Part shown: piece after piece, positions 49,386 through 59,298 of the stretch
Position numbering within the stretch: the stretch's first letter is position 1
Layout of the letters: every line of letters starts with the position of its first letter
Source: an uncultured Gluconobacter sp.
GTDB lineage: Bacteria > Pseudomonadota > Alphaproteobacteria > Acetobacterales > Acetobacteraceae
Assembly (NCBI GenBank): GCA_937880175.1
Contig: CALFLO010000074.1
Span: 30,653 to 94,652 of the forward strand
Reading direction: 5' to 3'
Length of the DNA: 64,000 bases
Made by a program: the position numbers and the translations under genes
Notes under the pieces: model-generated
What the model saw: the letters and a program-made list of their open reading frames with translations, nothing else
Databases searched by the model: none
What the model was told of the DNA's origin: nothing

Positions 49386-52300
49386 CAGGACTGTGTTTCC
49401 CGGGATGAAAGATGGAAGAAGGAGGCGATATGGGCCCGCAGACGGCCCATGGCGCGCCCGAACCGGTCGAGATACAGGAAAATGACGGGTGTGCTGTAAA
49501 GCGTCAGAAGCTGGCTGACCACCAGGCCACCAAGGATGGCGATGCCTAGCGGACGACGGAGTTCGCAGCCATATCCATTGCCAATGATCAGGGGCACCGC
49601 GCCGAACGCTGCCGCCAGTGAGGTCATGAGGATCGGACGGAAGCGCAGATGGCTGGCCTGACGGATGGCATCCGTGGCGGACAGCCCCTCACGTTGTGCA
49701 ACAAGGGCGAAGTCGATCAGCATGATGGCGTTTTTCTTGACGATGCCGATCAGCAGGATGACGCCGATCATTGCCATGAGGGAGAATTCCTCCCCACAGA
49801 CCTGAAGGGCAAGAAGAGCGCCGACACCTGCGGAAGGCAGGGTCGAGAGGATCGTCAGCGGATGGATCAGGCTCTCATACAGGATGCCGAGTACGATATA
49901 GACGGCTGCAAGAGCGGCAAGGATCAGCAGGGCCTCACTGTCGACCGACTTCTGGAAAGCTGCCGCATTTCCTGCAAATCCGCCGTGAATGTCCGAAGGG
50001 ACGTGCAGTTTTACCATGGCGGCCTGAACCGCATCGACTGCCGTTCCCAGCGAGACTCCAGGGGCAAGATTGAAGGAGACGGTCGTGGCGACGGACTGTC
50101 CTTCATGACTGACAGTCAGGGCCGTATTGGTGTTGCGCTGACGTGAGACCACGGAGAGCGGCACCATGGTGGCCGCGCTCGTAGCTACGGCCGAACCGCT
50201 GGATGCAGATTTCCCCCCGGCAAGCGCGTTGGCGACGGAGTTCTGATAGGATTGCTCGCTTTGGGACAGAGCCGTCACGGCAGTCGTCGCGCGGGCGCGG
50301 ATGTTGTTGGACGCCGTGCCACCAGCGGCAGTCCCTCCCGAGACGCTCACCCACATCTGCTGCAGCATCGACGGATCCTGCCAGTAGCGCGGGGCGGCTT
50401 CCATGACGACACGGTACTGGTTGAGATTGCCGTAGATGATGGAGGCCGCGCGCTGCCCGAACGCGTCATAGAGCGTGTTGGAAATCAGCTGCGGGGTGAC
50501 GGAGTAGCGGGCTTCCGTATCGCGGTTGATGGCGATGTTGATGCCCTGTCCGCCCTGTTCCACATCCGAGGTGACGTCCATGAGTTCCGGCAGCTTCGAG
50601 AGCGCGGCTACGATCTTGGGCGTCCATTCGAACAGGTCCTCGGCGGAGGGGCCTTCCAGCGAATACTGATAGGCGGCATCACCGGGACGCGCGCCCATCC
50701 GGACGCTGCCCGGGGCCATCAGGCGGAGCTGCGCGCCAGGCGTGTGCGAGAATTTGCGGGTCAGGCGCTGGATGGTCGTTGCAAGATCGTCCGTGCGTTC
50801 GGATTTCGGTTTGAGGGCGACGAACATATTGGCTGAATTGGCCGAACGTCCCCCCACGCCCCCCATCACACCGACGACGTCACGGTCGGACGACACGGCC
50901 TTCATGGCCTGAACCACGATTTTCTGGAGTGCCTGGAACGAGATCGACTGGTCGGCCACCACGCGGCCCATGATCTGTCCGGTATCTTCGGACGGGAAGA
51001 AGCCCTTCGGCATCTTCACATACAGTACGCCTGCAAGAACCAGCGTGGCGGGTAGGGACATCGCGATCAGGAACTGGTGCCCAAGCGCCCAGTCGAGGGA
51101 ACGTCCGTAGCCTGCGGTAATGCCGTTGATCGTGCGTTCAAAGAAACGTCCGACCTTCTTCCACAGACCCGGACCGTTATCATCCGTATGCGTCAGGAGC
51201 TGGGCGCTGATCATGGGCGTCAGTGTCAGGGACAGGATCAGCGAGATGCAGAGCGTGATGACCATGGTCATCGCGAATTCGTGGAACAGGCGACCGGCAA
51301 TGCCGCCCATCAGCATGATCGGTGCGAAGACGACAATCAGCGAGACGGTGATCGAGATGACCGTAAATGCCACTTCGGTCGTCCCCTTGATGGCGGCTTC
51401 CTGACGGCCGTAACCCATCTCCATGTAACGGGCGATGTTTTCCAGAACGACGATGGCGTCATCGACCACGAAGCCGGTCGAAATCGTCAGGGCGATCAGG
51501 GACATGTTGTCGAGCTGGTATCCCATCAGCGACATGACGCCGAAGGTGCCGATGATCGAGACCGGAACCACGATGGCCGGAACCATGATGGCGGACAGGC
51601 TGCGCAGGAACAGCAGGACCACGGCCACCACGAGCACGACGGCAATGACAAGCGTCTGTTTCGTGTCGTTCAGCGAGGCCCGGATCGTCTTGGAGCGGTC
51701 GATCAGGATGGTGATGTCCGTGTTGCCGGGGAGGGCGGACTGAAGCACGGGCAGGCGGCTACGGATGCCGTCGATGGTCTTGATGACGTTGGCGCCACCC
51801 TGCGAGAACACCGTGCAGATGATCGCGGCCTTGCCATTCAGATAACCGGCCTGACGGAGGTCTTCCACGCCGTCATTGACGTCCGCAACATCGGTGAGGC
51901 GAACGGGCTGGCTGTTGCGGTACGCAATGATCAGGTCACGGTATTCTTCCGCTTTCGTGGCCTGATCGTTGGTCGAAAGCATCATCCGCTCGCCATTGGC
52001 ATCCAGAAAGCCTTTGGGCGTGTGGGCATTGGCTGAGGCGAGAGCCGCGCGCAGATCCTCGAACCCGATCCCGTAACGGAACAGGCGCAGCGGGTTGATC
52101 TCGACGCGCACGGCCGGAAGGGACGCTCCCCGGATATCCACATCGCCCACGCCCTCGATCTGGCTGAGCTGCGGGATGAGGATGTTGCTGGCGAAGTCGT
52201 AGAGTTCCTGCGGTGTGCGGGTGCTGGAGGACAGCGTCAGCGCAAGGATCGGAGGGCCGTTCGAGTTCGCCTTCATGTAGGTCGGGTTGCTGCGCAGGGT

Positions 52301-52663
52301 CGTGGGCAGGTCCTGCCGTGCGCCCTGCAACGCCGCTTCCACGTCGCGCGCCGCGCCGTTGATGTCCCGCGATAGGTCAAACTGAAGCGTGATGTGCGTC
52401 TGGTTGACCGTGGATTCCGATGTCATTTCGGTCACGCCGGAAATCGCGCCCAGATGCCGCTCCAGCGGACCGGCGATCGTGCTTGCGATTTCGGACGGGG
52501 AGCCGCCGGGCTGGTTCGCAGTCACCATGATGACCGGAAAATCCACGTCCGGCAGATCGGCGACGGGCAGGGTGAAATACCCCATGACGCCGCCGATCAC
52601 GAGGGCAATCGCCAGCAGCGTCGTACCGACGGGCCTCAGGACAAAGAGGCGGACCAGATTCAC
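49385..52663 (-). CDS. RND multidrug efflux permease, MdtC-like
   Basis: A 1092-residue RND permease. It has the twofold 12-helix layout, TGFVVDDAIVVLENIARYMEMG with paired Asp in TM4, and PLTILSTLPSAGVGALLALQ in the C-terminal half. The long insert at about 770-850, rich in Ala, Ser and Gly, lies within the second periplasmic loop. It follows another permease, the arrangement of the MdtB-MdtC heterotrimeric pumps. GTG start in a GTGA overlap with the upstream stop. Confidence 0.9.
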   Translation of the reverse strand: MNLVRLFVLRPVGTTLLAIALVIGGVMGYFTLPVADLPDVDFPVIMVTANQPGGSPSEIASTIAGPLERHLGAISGVTEMTSESTVNQTHITLQFDLSRDINGAARDVEAALQGARQDLPTTLRSNPTYMKANSNGPPILALTLSSSTRTPQELYDFASNILIPQLSQIEGVGDVDIRGASLPAVRVEINPLRLFRYGIGFEDLRAALASANAHTPKGFLDANGERMMLSTNDQATKAEEYRDLIIAYRNSQPVRLTDVADVNDGVEDLRQAGYLNGKAAIICTVFSQGGANVIKTIDGIRSRLPVLQSALPGNTDITILIDRSKTIRASLNDTKQTLVIAVVLVVAVVLLFLRSLSAIMVPAIVVPVSIIGTFGVMSLMGYQLDNMSLIALTISTGFVVDDAIVVLENIARYMEMGYGRQEAAIKGTTEVAFTVISITVSLIVVFAPIMLMGGIAGRLFHEFAMTMVITLCISLILSLTLTPMISAQLLTHTDDNGPGLWKKVGRFFERTINGITAGYGRSLDWALGHQFLIAMSLPATLVLAGVLYVKMPKGFFPSEDTGQIMGRVVADQSISFQALQKIVVQAMKAVSSDRDVVGVMGGVGGRSANSANMFVALKPKSERTDDLATTIQRLTRKFSHTPGAQLRLMAPGSVRMGARPGDAAYQYSLEGPSAEDLFEWTPKIVAALSKLPELMDVTSDVEQGGQGINIAINRDTEARYSVTPQLISNTLYDAFGQRAASIIYGNLNQYRVVMEAAPRYWQDPSMLQQMWVSVSGGTAAGGTASNNIRARATTAVTALSQSEQSYQNSVANALAGGKSASSGSAVATSAATMVPLSVVSRQRNTNTALTVSHEGQSVATTVSFNLAPGVSLGTAVDAVQAAMVKLHVPSDIHGGFAGNAAAFQKSVDSEALLILAALAAVYIVLGILYESLIHPLTILSTLPSAGVGALLALQVCGEEFSLMAMIGVILLIGIVKKNAIMLIDFALVAQREGLSATDAIRQASHLRFRPILMTSLAAAFGAVPLIIGNGYGCELRRPLGIAILGGLVVSQLLTLYSTPVIFLYLDRFGRAMGRLRAHIASFFHLSSRETQS

Positions 52664-55600
52664 GGAGCGCCTGTCTGCGGGTTGGAGGGCTGGGTCGGCG
52701 AAGGCGGGCTGGCGCGGCGGTGACGCTGGATGAAGGCGCGGGTTTTCGTGCCGAGCTCATCCATGAACAGATAGATGACGGGCGTGGTGAACAGGGTCAG
52801 GAGCTGCGACATCATCAGACCGAACACAATGGCCACACCCAGCGGACGACGCAGTTCGGAGCCGACACCCGTGCCGAGCAGCAGGGGCAGGGCGCCGAAC
52901 AGGGCGGCCAGCGTGGTCATCAGGATCGGGCGGAAGCGGAGCAGTGCCGCACGCTTGATCGATTCAAGCGGGGTATGACCTTCCAGACGTTCGGCTTCGA
53001 GTGCGAAGTCGATCATCATGATGGCGTTCTTCTTCACGATGCCGATCAGCAGCACGATGCCGATGATCCCCATGATGTCGAGATCCATCCCGAAGAGATA
53101 GAGCCCGATCAGCGCACCGATGGCGGCCGAAGGCAGGGTGGAAAGGATCGTGATCGGGTGGACATAGCTCTCATAGAGAATGCCCAGCACGATATAGACC
53201 GCAATCACGGCCGCCATGACCAGCCAGACCTCGTTGGACAGCGACGAGCGGAACGCCGCGGCCGTGCCCTGGAAGGCAGTCTGGAATTCCGGCGGCAGAC
53301 CGATCTGCTTTTCCACGCGTTCGATGGCGTTTGTCGCGGTTCCCAGCGAATAGCCGCTGGCAACGTTGAACGAGACGGTCGTAGCCGGGAACTGGCCGTA
53401 ATGGCTGATCAGAAGCGGGGCGAGTGCGTGCGTCATCGTCGTCACCTGCGACAGCGGCACGAGACCCGATGTCGGCTGACGGGTGGGTCCGGACGTGCTG
53501 CCACCGGCTTCGGACGAAATGCCCGGCAGGTAGAGCTGGCCCAGAGACGTCAGGTCGGTCTGGAGCTTCGGATCGGCTTCCAGAATGACGCGGTACTGGT
53601 TGGACTGTGTGTAGATCGTGGTGATCTGGCGCTGGCCATAGCTGTCATACAGAAGATTGTCGATCGTCTGCGGCGTGATGGAATAACGCGCGCCCGTCGG
53701 TCGGTCGAGCGAGAGCTGGGCGACCAGCCCCTCGGCCTGAAGATCGGACGTCACATCCGTCAAGGACGGTTCCTTGCGCAGCGCATCCACGAATTTCGGC
53801 ACCCAGGTCTTGAAGGTGTCGTAATCCGGGTTTTCCAGCATGAACTGGTACTGCGTGGCGGAGATAGAGGAATCCAGCGACAGGTCCTGGATCGGCTGGA
53901 CATAGAGTTCCGCGCCGATCACCTGCTGCCCGACGGAGGACAGGCGGCGCAGGATTGCCTGAAGGTCGCTCGTCCGCTGCTCGCGCGGCTTGAGGTTGAT
54001 CAGGAAGCGGCCGACATTGAGCGTCATGTTCTGCCCGTCGATACCGACGAAGGACGAGATGCTGGCGACGTCCGGGTCCTTGAGGATCACGTCTCCAAGC
54101 GCGGCCTGACGGTCCTTCATGCCCTCGAAGGAGATGGCCTGTGACATCACGGAGATGCCCTGGATCACACCGGTGTCCTGCGTTGGGAAGAAGCCCTTGG
54201 GGATGGTCCAGGCCAGAACACCCGTGAGGATGATCGTGCCCACCGTGACCAGAAGCGTCGTGACACGGAAACGCAGCACCACGTCGAGCCAGCGGCCATA
54301 GCCCGCGATCAGGGCATTGATGCCATGCTCGGTTCTGTTGGAGAGGCGGCTCCAGACTGTGTTCTTCGTGGAGGGCGCATGCGTGTCGGACAGCAGACGC
54401 GCGCACATCATCGGAACCAGCGTCAGGGCGACGATGGCGGAAATGATGATGGTGATGGACAGCGTCATCGCGAATTCATGGAACAGACGCCCGACGACGT
54501 CCTTCATGAACAGCAGCGGGATCAGCACGGCGATCAGCGAAACCGTCAGGGAGATGATGGTGAAGCCGATTTCGCCCGCGCCCTTGAGGGCTGCGCTGTA
54601 GCGGTCTTCGCCAGCTTCGACGTAACGGGCGATGTTCTCGATCACCACGATGGCGTCATCGACGACGAAGCCGGTCGCGATGGTCAGGGACATCAGCGAG
54701 AGGTTGTCGAGCGAGAAGCCCAGCAGATACATCGCCGCCAGCGTGCCGATCAGCGACAGCGGAACGGACAGGCTGGGAATAATTGTTGCCGGAACATTCC
54801 GCAGGAAGACGAAGATCACGCCCACGACCAGAAGCATGGCCAGGCCGAGTTCGTATTCCACGTCATTGACCGAGGCGCGGATGGTCGTGGTGCGGTCCGT
54901 GAGCGGCGTGACGTCAATGCCGGGAGGCAGGTCGAGCTTGAGCTGCGGCAGGACACGAAGCACGTTGTCCACGACGCCAATAACGTTCGCGCCAGGCTGG
55001 CGCTGCACGTTCAGGATCAGCGCGGGTGTGCGGTTGGCCCAGGCGGCGAGCTGTGCATTTTCGGCGCCTTCGACCACGGTTGCGATGTCACGCACGCGGA
55101 TCGGACCGTTGTTCTGATACGCGATCACCTGGTTCATGAGCTGTTCGACGGACTGGATCTGGCCGTCAATGCGCAGGGAAGTGGAGCGCTTGGGGCCGTC
55201 GAACGTACCGGTCGGTGAATTGACGTTGACCGTGCTGATGATGGTGCGCAGCGTGTCGATTGCGATGCCGTAGGAGGTCAGCTTCGGGATGTTGACCTGG
55301 ATCCGGTACGCCTTGCGGTTGCCACCCGAAAGGGTAACGAGACCGACGCCGGAAATCTGGCTGATCTTCTGCTCAAGACGCGTGTTGACGTAGTCCTCAA
55401 CCTCCGGGAGTGGCAGCGTCTTGGACGTAATGCCCAATGTCAGGACGGGAGTATCCGCCGGATTGACCTTCGCATAGATCGGCGGCGCGGGCAGATCGCT
55501 GGGAAGCAGGGAGGTGGCGTTGTTGATCGCGGCCTGAACTTCCTGCTCGGCCACGTCCATCGACATGTCCAGCCCGAAACGCAGGGTCACGACCGAAGCG

Positions 55601-55860
55601 CCCCCCGAGGACTGGGACGTCATCTGGTCCAGTCCGGCCATCTGGCCGAGCTGGGTTTCCAGAGGCGCGGTGACGGACGTGCTCATCACATCCGGACCCG
55701 CGCCCGGATAGAACGTCGAGACCGTGATCGTCGGGTATTCGACCTGCGGCAGCGCTGACACGGCCAGGAAGTGATAGCCGAGCAGACCGCTCAGCAGGAT
55801 GGCGAACATCAGGAGGCTGGTGGCAACCGGGCGCTCGATGAACAGGCGGGACGGATTCAC
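52660..55860 (-). CDS. RND multidrug efflux permease, MdtB-like
   Basis: A 1066-residue RND permease: LFIERPVATSLLMFAILLSGLLGY (TM1), GFVVDDAIVVIENIARYVEAG with the proton-relay Asp pair, and HPITILSTLPSAAIGALIGL. The substrate-binding periplasmic loops are full length. GTG start at 55860, 39 bases after the adaptor stop. With the gene at 49385 it probably forms a mixed trimer. Confidence 0.9.
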   Translation of the reverse strand: MNPSRLFIERPVATSLLMFAILLSGLLGYHFLAVSALPQVEYPTITVSTFYPGAGPDVMSTSVTAPLETQLGQMAGLDQMTSQSSGGASVVTLRFGLDMSMDVAEQEVQAAINNATSLLPSDLPAPPIYAKVNPADTPVLTLGITSKTLPLPEVEDYVNTRLEQKISQISGVGLVTLSGGNRKAYRIQVNIPKLTSYGIAIDTLRTIISTVNVNSPTGTFDGPKRSTSLRIDGQIQSVEQLMNQVIAYQNNGPIRVRDIATVVEGAENAQLAAWANRTPALILNVQRQPGANVIGVVDNVLRVLPQLKLDLPPGIDVTPLTDRTTTIRASVNDVEYELGLAMLLVVGVIFVFLRNVPATIIPSLSVPLSLIGTLAAMYLLGFSLDNLSLMSLTIATGFVVDDAIVVIENIARYVEAGEDRYSAALKGAGEIGFTIISLTVSLIAVLIPLLFMKDVVGRLFHEFAMTLSITIIISAIVALTLVPMMCARLLSDTHAPSTKNTVWSRLSNRTEHGINALIAGYGRWLDVVLRFRVTTLLVTVGTIILTGVLAWTIPKGFFPTQDTGVIQGISVMSQAISFEGMKDRQAALGDVILKDPDVASISSFVGIDGQNMTLNVGRFLINLKPREQRTSDLQAILRRLSSVGQQVIGAELYVQPIQDLSLDSSISATQYQFMLENPDYDTFKTWVPKFVDALRKEPSLTDVTSDLQAEGLVAQLSLDRPTGARYSITPQTIDNLLYDSYGQRQITTIYTQSNQYRVILEADPKLQTDLTSLGQLYLPGISSEAGGSTSGPTRQPTSGLVPLSQVTTMTHALAPLLISHYGQFPATTVSFNVASGYSLGTATNAIERVEKQIGLPPEFQTAFQGTAAAFRSSLSNEVWLVMAAVIAVYIVLGILYESYVHPITILSTLPSAAIGALIGLYLFGMDLDIMGIIGIVLLIGIVKKNAIMMIDFALEAERLEGHTPLESIKRAALLRFRPILMTTLAALFGALPLLLGTGVGSELRRPLGVAIVFGLMMSQLLTLFTTPVIYLFMDELGTKTRAFIQRHRRASPPSPTQPSNPQTGAP

Positions 55861-55899
55861 GGTCTTGCTGTTCCCTAATCTTGCTGTTCTGGTCGGCGA

Positions 55900-57243
55900 T
55901 CAGTGGTTGCCGGTATCGGCAGGGGCGGACGGGTCGTTCGTTTTCTGTGGCGCATCGGAGCTCTGCTGTCCGTTGCGATGACGGCGGTGCTGTCCGGCGG
56001 TCTGCTGCTCGGCTTCGGTCGTCTGCTTTGCTGCCGACGAGGTGTCGGGGATCGAAACCTTCTGACCCGGACGCAGATGGCTGACGCCATCGGTCACGAC
56101 GCGGTCGCCATCATTCAGACCCTTCTGGATCACGGCATTCGTGCTGTCCGTCGTGCCCACGGTGACGGGAACGACTTCCACCGTCATGTCGGACTTTACG
56201 CGATAGACGAAGCGGCCATCCGGTCCGGTCTGAAGCGCATTGCCAGGAATGAGCAGGGCATTGTGCAGCGTCGTAACCAGCAGATGCGGATTGACGAACT
56301 GGTTCGGGAAGAGATGCTCATCCTCGTTCGCGAAAATGCCACGCATCCGGACCGTTCCGGTTGAGGTGTCGATCTGGCTGTCGAGGGCCTTCACGGTGCC
56401 GGTGGCGATTTTCTGGGTGTCATCACTGTTCCAGGCTTCGACGGTCAGTTCACCGGATTCACGCAGATGGGTTGCTACATCGGCAAGCTGGTTCTGCGGG
56501 ACGGTGAAGATCACGGAGATGGGCTGCATCTGCGTCAGGATGGTCAGGCCACCGGACTGGCCTGCCGTGACATAGTTGCCAACGTCGAGCGCACGGATGC
56601 CGACACGCCCTTCGACGGGCGCGATGATGTGGCAGTACATCACGTTCAGCTCGGCATTGCGGACGTTGGAGCGGTCGAATTCAACCTGTCCTTCAAGCTG
56701 CTGAACCGTGAATTCCTGATCCCGCGCAGTCATGGCCGAGGTGGAGTTCTGCTTGATCAGGCGCTGGTAACGGGCGTTGTCCACGCGGGCTTTTTCAAGC
56801 TGCGCGATATCGGCAGCAAGCGTGCCGCGATACTGGGCGAGCGTGGCCTCATACGGTCGTGGATCGATCAGTTCGAGCTCGTCGCCTTTATGGACGTGCT
56901 GACCTTCCTGATAATAGACGGCGGCGATATGGCCGTTGACCCGGGGCGTAACCGTCACGTTGGTGACCGGAACGACCGTGCCGATTTCCTTGAAGATGAC
57001 GGGCATGTCGCCGGTATGGGCCGTTGCGACCGCGACGGGCTGCACGCTTCCGTCTGCGGCGGCTCCGCGGGTGTGTCTGTGCGTTGCACCATGGGGGCGG
57101 AAGATCGCGAACAGGATCAGAAGAGCGACCAGAAGGACAATTCCCCACAGAACCCAGCGACGACGGGAGCGTGCTGGAGGAGGGGAGGACTGGGCGGTGC
57201 TGCTTGTAAGGCGGTCGCTGGAGCCGGCCGTCTGCTGATCCAT
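55900..57243 (-). CDS. RND efflux periplasmic adaptor, MdtA-like
   Basis: A 447-residue MFP-type adaptor. The N-terminal anchor is at about 30-47 (VLWGIVLLVALLILFAIF). The lipoyl halves are NGHIAAVYYQEGQHVHKGDELELI and IIAPVEGRVGIRALDVGNYV, separated by a helical hairpin. The C-terminal tail is Gln/Asp/Pro-rich. First gene of the four-gene MdtABC-OMF operon; ATG at 57243. The 281-base upstream region is shared with the divergent CsbD-like gene. Confidence 0.9.
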   Translation of the reverse strand: MDQQTAGSSDRLTSSTAQSSPPPARSRRRWVLWGIVLLVALLILFAIFRPHGATHRHTRGAAADGSVQPVAVATAHTGDMPVIFKEIGTVVPVTNVTVTPRVNGHIAAVYYQEGQHVHKGDELELIDPRPYEATLAQYRGTLAADIAQLEKARVDNARYQRLIKQNSTSAMTARDQEFTVQQLEGQVEFDRSNVRNAELNVMYCHIIAPVEGRVGIRALDVGNYVTAGQSGGLTILTQMQPISVIFTVPQNQLADVATHLRESGELTVEAWNSDDTQKIATGTVKALDSQIDTSTGTVRMRGIFANEDEHLFPNQFVNPHLLVTTLHNALLIPGNALQTGPDGRFVYRVKSDMTVEVVPVTVGTTDSTNAVIQKGLNDGDRVVTDGVSHLRPGQKVSIPDTSSAAKQTTEAEQQTAGQHRRHRNGQQSSDAPQKTNDPSAPADTGNH

Positions 57244-57524
57244 GGTGGTTCTGTCTTTCCCGTATACCAGAGCGCAGGGCTCTCAGGCGGCGATGCTGTG
57301 TGTTTTCATACCTATACGGCAGGAGGCGGACGCCTGCCATGACGGGACCTTAAATCCTGTTCAGTTTTGACAATGAAAATTAAAATGAGCAAAAATGATA
57401 CGCTTCGTTACCTTTTTGCGGGGCTTGTCTCTTCTTTGTGCAGGGATCATATCGGACTGGAACCGGATGCTCCCGTTGCGCGTTTGAATGCGGACACAGG
57501 TTTATCCGGACAGAGGAGAATAAA
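57244..57524. promoter_or_regulatory. Divergent region between the MdtA-like and CsbD-like genes
   Basis: A GGCAGG (57318-57323) / CCTGCC (57333-57338) inverted repeat lies toward the adaptor gene. A perfect -35-type TTGACA (57367-57372) lies in an AT-rich patch toward the CsbD-like gene, but I see no convincing -10 box at the right spacing. No gene is supported in this stretch. Confidence 0.4.
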
Positions 57525-57815
57525 ATGGCTGATACAACTGAGACGAAGGCTGAAGGCCTCCTGGATGAAGCCAAGGGCAAGGTCAAGGACGGTTTCGGCG
57601 GTCTGACCGGCGATGCGAAGCTTCAGGCCGAGGGCAAGTTCGACCAGCTTTCCGGCATGGCGCAGCAGGATTTCGCTGATCTGTACGATGAAGGCGAGAC
57701 AAAGCTCGAAGCCGCGACAGCATTCGTACAGGACCGTCCTCTGATCTCGCTGGTGATCGCCACGGTTGTGGGCATGATCGTCGGCGGACTGATGTTCGGC
57801 CGCAAAAGCTCCTGA
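57525..57815 (+). CDS. CsbD-like stress protein with C-terminal membrane helix
   Basis: A 96-residue protein from the ATG at 57525 with AGAGGAGA upstream; the frame from 57438 has no supporting N-terminus. Residues about 9-45 follow the CsbD pattern (LLDEAKGKVKDGFGGLTGD). The end is a membrane helix within DRPLISLVIATVVGMIVGGL, ending FGRKSS, like ElaB/YqjD proteins. CsbD is a general-stress protein in Bacillus; here the tail suggests anchoring to the inner membrane. Function is inferred. Confidence 0.75.
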   Translation: MADTTETKAEGLLDEAKGKVKDGFGGLTGDAKLQAEGKFDQLSGMAQQDFADLYDEGETKLEAATAFVQDRPLISLVIATVVGMIVGGLMFGRKSS

Positions 57816-57860
57816 GGGAGCAAGAGGCGCTTCGACCACAGCGGCGTCTTTGTGCTAGAA

Positions 57861-57890
57861 GCCTTCCGGAGTAATCCGGGAGGCTTTTTT
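57861..57890 (+). terminator. Terminator after the CsbD-like gene, overlapping the next ribosome binding site
   Basis: GCCTTCCGG (57861-57869) pairs with CCGGGAGGC (57876-57884), loop AGTAAT, with one mismatch, then six T (57885-57890). The next gene starts at 57893 and its only good Shine-Dalgarno, GGGAGG (57878-57883), is inside the 3' arm. Confidence 0.8.
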
Positions 57891-57892
57891 GC

Positions 57893-58528
57893 ATGGAATG
57901 GTTTTACGAGAATAACGGGCAGCAGGCTGGCCCCGTCTCCCGTGAAGAAATTCTGCGTCTGATCATGCAGCAGCGTATCAAACCTGAAACGCTGGTCTGG
58001 ACATCCGAGTTCGGAGAAGCCTGGAAGCCTGCAAGTGCGGCGGGGCTTGTCTCTCCGCTTACAGGGCTGCTGCGCCTGTCGTCAGGTATTTCGGAGCACT
58101 GGGCCTGGGCGCTTCTGGTCGGCCCCTGGCTGATCCAGCGTCTGACGCTTCTGGTGCTGGACTGGCGGCAGATCCCGGACAGCGATCGGATGGGGACATT
58201 TTCCGTTATCGGCATGATGTCGCTGGCCCTCTTCTTCACGGCGTTCATGCTGGACCGCAACTCCATCCGCGAAAGTGGGCAGACCCCGCCGGGCTTCTGG
58301 TGGTGGCTGTTTCTGCCAGGATATTTCTGGAGACGGCGGCAGGTTGTCGGGCGGGGGCTTTCGCTCCTGATCGTCAGTCTCGTGCTGCTGGCAGCCAGAG
58401 TGACGGAGGAGATTCATCAGCTCCCCCAGATCGAGAGCGAGCTTCAGACGCGGCAGGGACAGATGAATCATCCTGCTCCCTCCACGCCGCCAGCCTCGGG
58501 TCAGGATAACGAGCAGGAAGAACTCTGA
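57893..58528 (+). CDS. GYF_2-domain membrane protein
   Basis: A 211-residue protein. Residues 1-52 form a GYF_2 domain (WFYENNGQQAGPVSREEI and ETLVWTSEFGEAWKPA), a proline-rich-peptide binding fold often at the N-terminus of bacterial membrane proteins. Three to four hydrophobic segments follow: about 73-93, 101-122, 136-150 and 158-171. The C-terminal tail is hydrophilic, Gln/Pro/Ser-rich. Function is unknown. The start is close behind a terminator hairpin, so its translation may be limited when transcripts read through. Confidence 0.75.
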   Translation: MEWFYENNGQQAGPVSREEILRLIMQQRIKPETLVWTSEFGEAWKPASAAGLVSPLTGLLRLSSGISEHWAWALLVGPWLIQRLTLLVLDWRQIPDSDRMGTFSVIGMMSLALFFTAFMLDRNSIRESGQTPPGFWWWLFLPGYFWRRRQVVGRGLSLLIVSLVLLAARVTEEIHQLPQIESELQTRQGQMNHPAPSTPPASGQDNEQEEL

Positions 58529-58674
58529 CGCGGTCAGGAAAGAGTCTTTCCCACCACACTTGACATATTAAACTTAGAGAACCTGCATTTTTAGGCTTCC
58601 CTTTCGAGTCGCCATGATTCAAAACCGATTCGGTCACCTGTTTTCGGGGTGCCTGTCGGGGAGAATGCTCAGAA
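58529..58674 (+). promoter_or_regulatory. Promoter/leader region of rnhB-ccrM with four GANTC sites
   Basis: GANTC occurs at 58542-58546, 58606-58610, 58616-58620 and 58627-58631. The -35-type TTGACA is at 58560-58565; the -10 is not clear (TGCATT at 58584-58589 is the best-spaced weak candidate). In Caulobacter ccrM transcription is shut off by methylation of GANTC sites in its own leader, so the cluster here, directly before rnhB-ccrM, is likely regulatory. Confidence 0.65.
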
Positions 58675-59298
58675 ATGCCGGATTACGCCCTGGAAGCTGC
58701 CCATGGGGGGCTGGTCGTCGGGATCGACGAGGTTGGGCGTGGTCCTCTGGCGGGGCCGGTAGTGGCTTCTGCCGTTGCATTCACAGCACTCCCTTCAGAA
58801 ACCCTGTCTTCCCTCCTCGATGATTCCAAGAAATTGACGCCGCGCCGCAGGATGCTCGCCTATGAGGCCCTGATCGCCGATGATCAGGCGTTGATTGGCA
58901 TTGGTGCTGCGTCTGTCGCGGAAATCGAGCAGATCAATATTGCCCAGGCCTGTTATCTGGCCATGCGCCGCGCCCTGTCCCGTCTGGGCCGGACGCCGGA
59001 TCTGGCGCTTGTGGATGGCAAACATGCCCCGAAGCTGCCGTGTCCCACCAAAATGGTGATTGGCGGAGACGGGATCAGCCTGTCCATTGCCGCAGCCTCC
59101 ATCATCGCGAAAGTGACGCGGGACCGCCTGATGGCGCGTCTGGCGGTGCGACATGATGCCTATGGCTGGGAGCGCAATGCCGGATACGGCACGGCCGCGC
59201 ATATGCAGGGCCTGAAACTCCGAGGGGTGACACCCCATCACAGGCGCGGGTTCGCGCCGATACGAAACATGATTGAAGCAGAGGCACACGCAGCATGA
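58675..59298 (+). CDS. rnhB: Ribonuclease HII
   Basis: A 207-residue RNase HII. The acidic active-site motif [19 protein letters not shown] is at about 15-33, VDGKHAPKL carries another Asp, and [19 protein letters not shown] is the third conserved block, with [11 protein letters not shown] near the end. It removes ribonucleotides and RNA primers from DNA. It overlaps ccrM by four bases (ATGA), showing co-translation. Confidence 0.95.
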   Translation: MPDYALEAAHGGLVVGIDEVGRGPLAGPVVASAVAFTALPSETLSSLLDDSKKLTPRRRMLAYEALIADDQALIGIGAASVAEIEQINIAQACYLAMRRALSRLGRTPDLALVDGKHAPKLPCPTKMVIGGDGISLSIAAASIIAKVTRDRLMARLAVRHDAYGWERNAGYGTAAHMQGLKLRGVTPHHRRGFAPIRNMIEAEAHAA

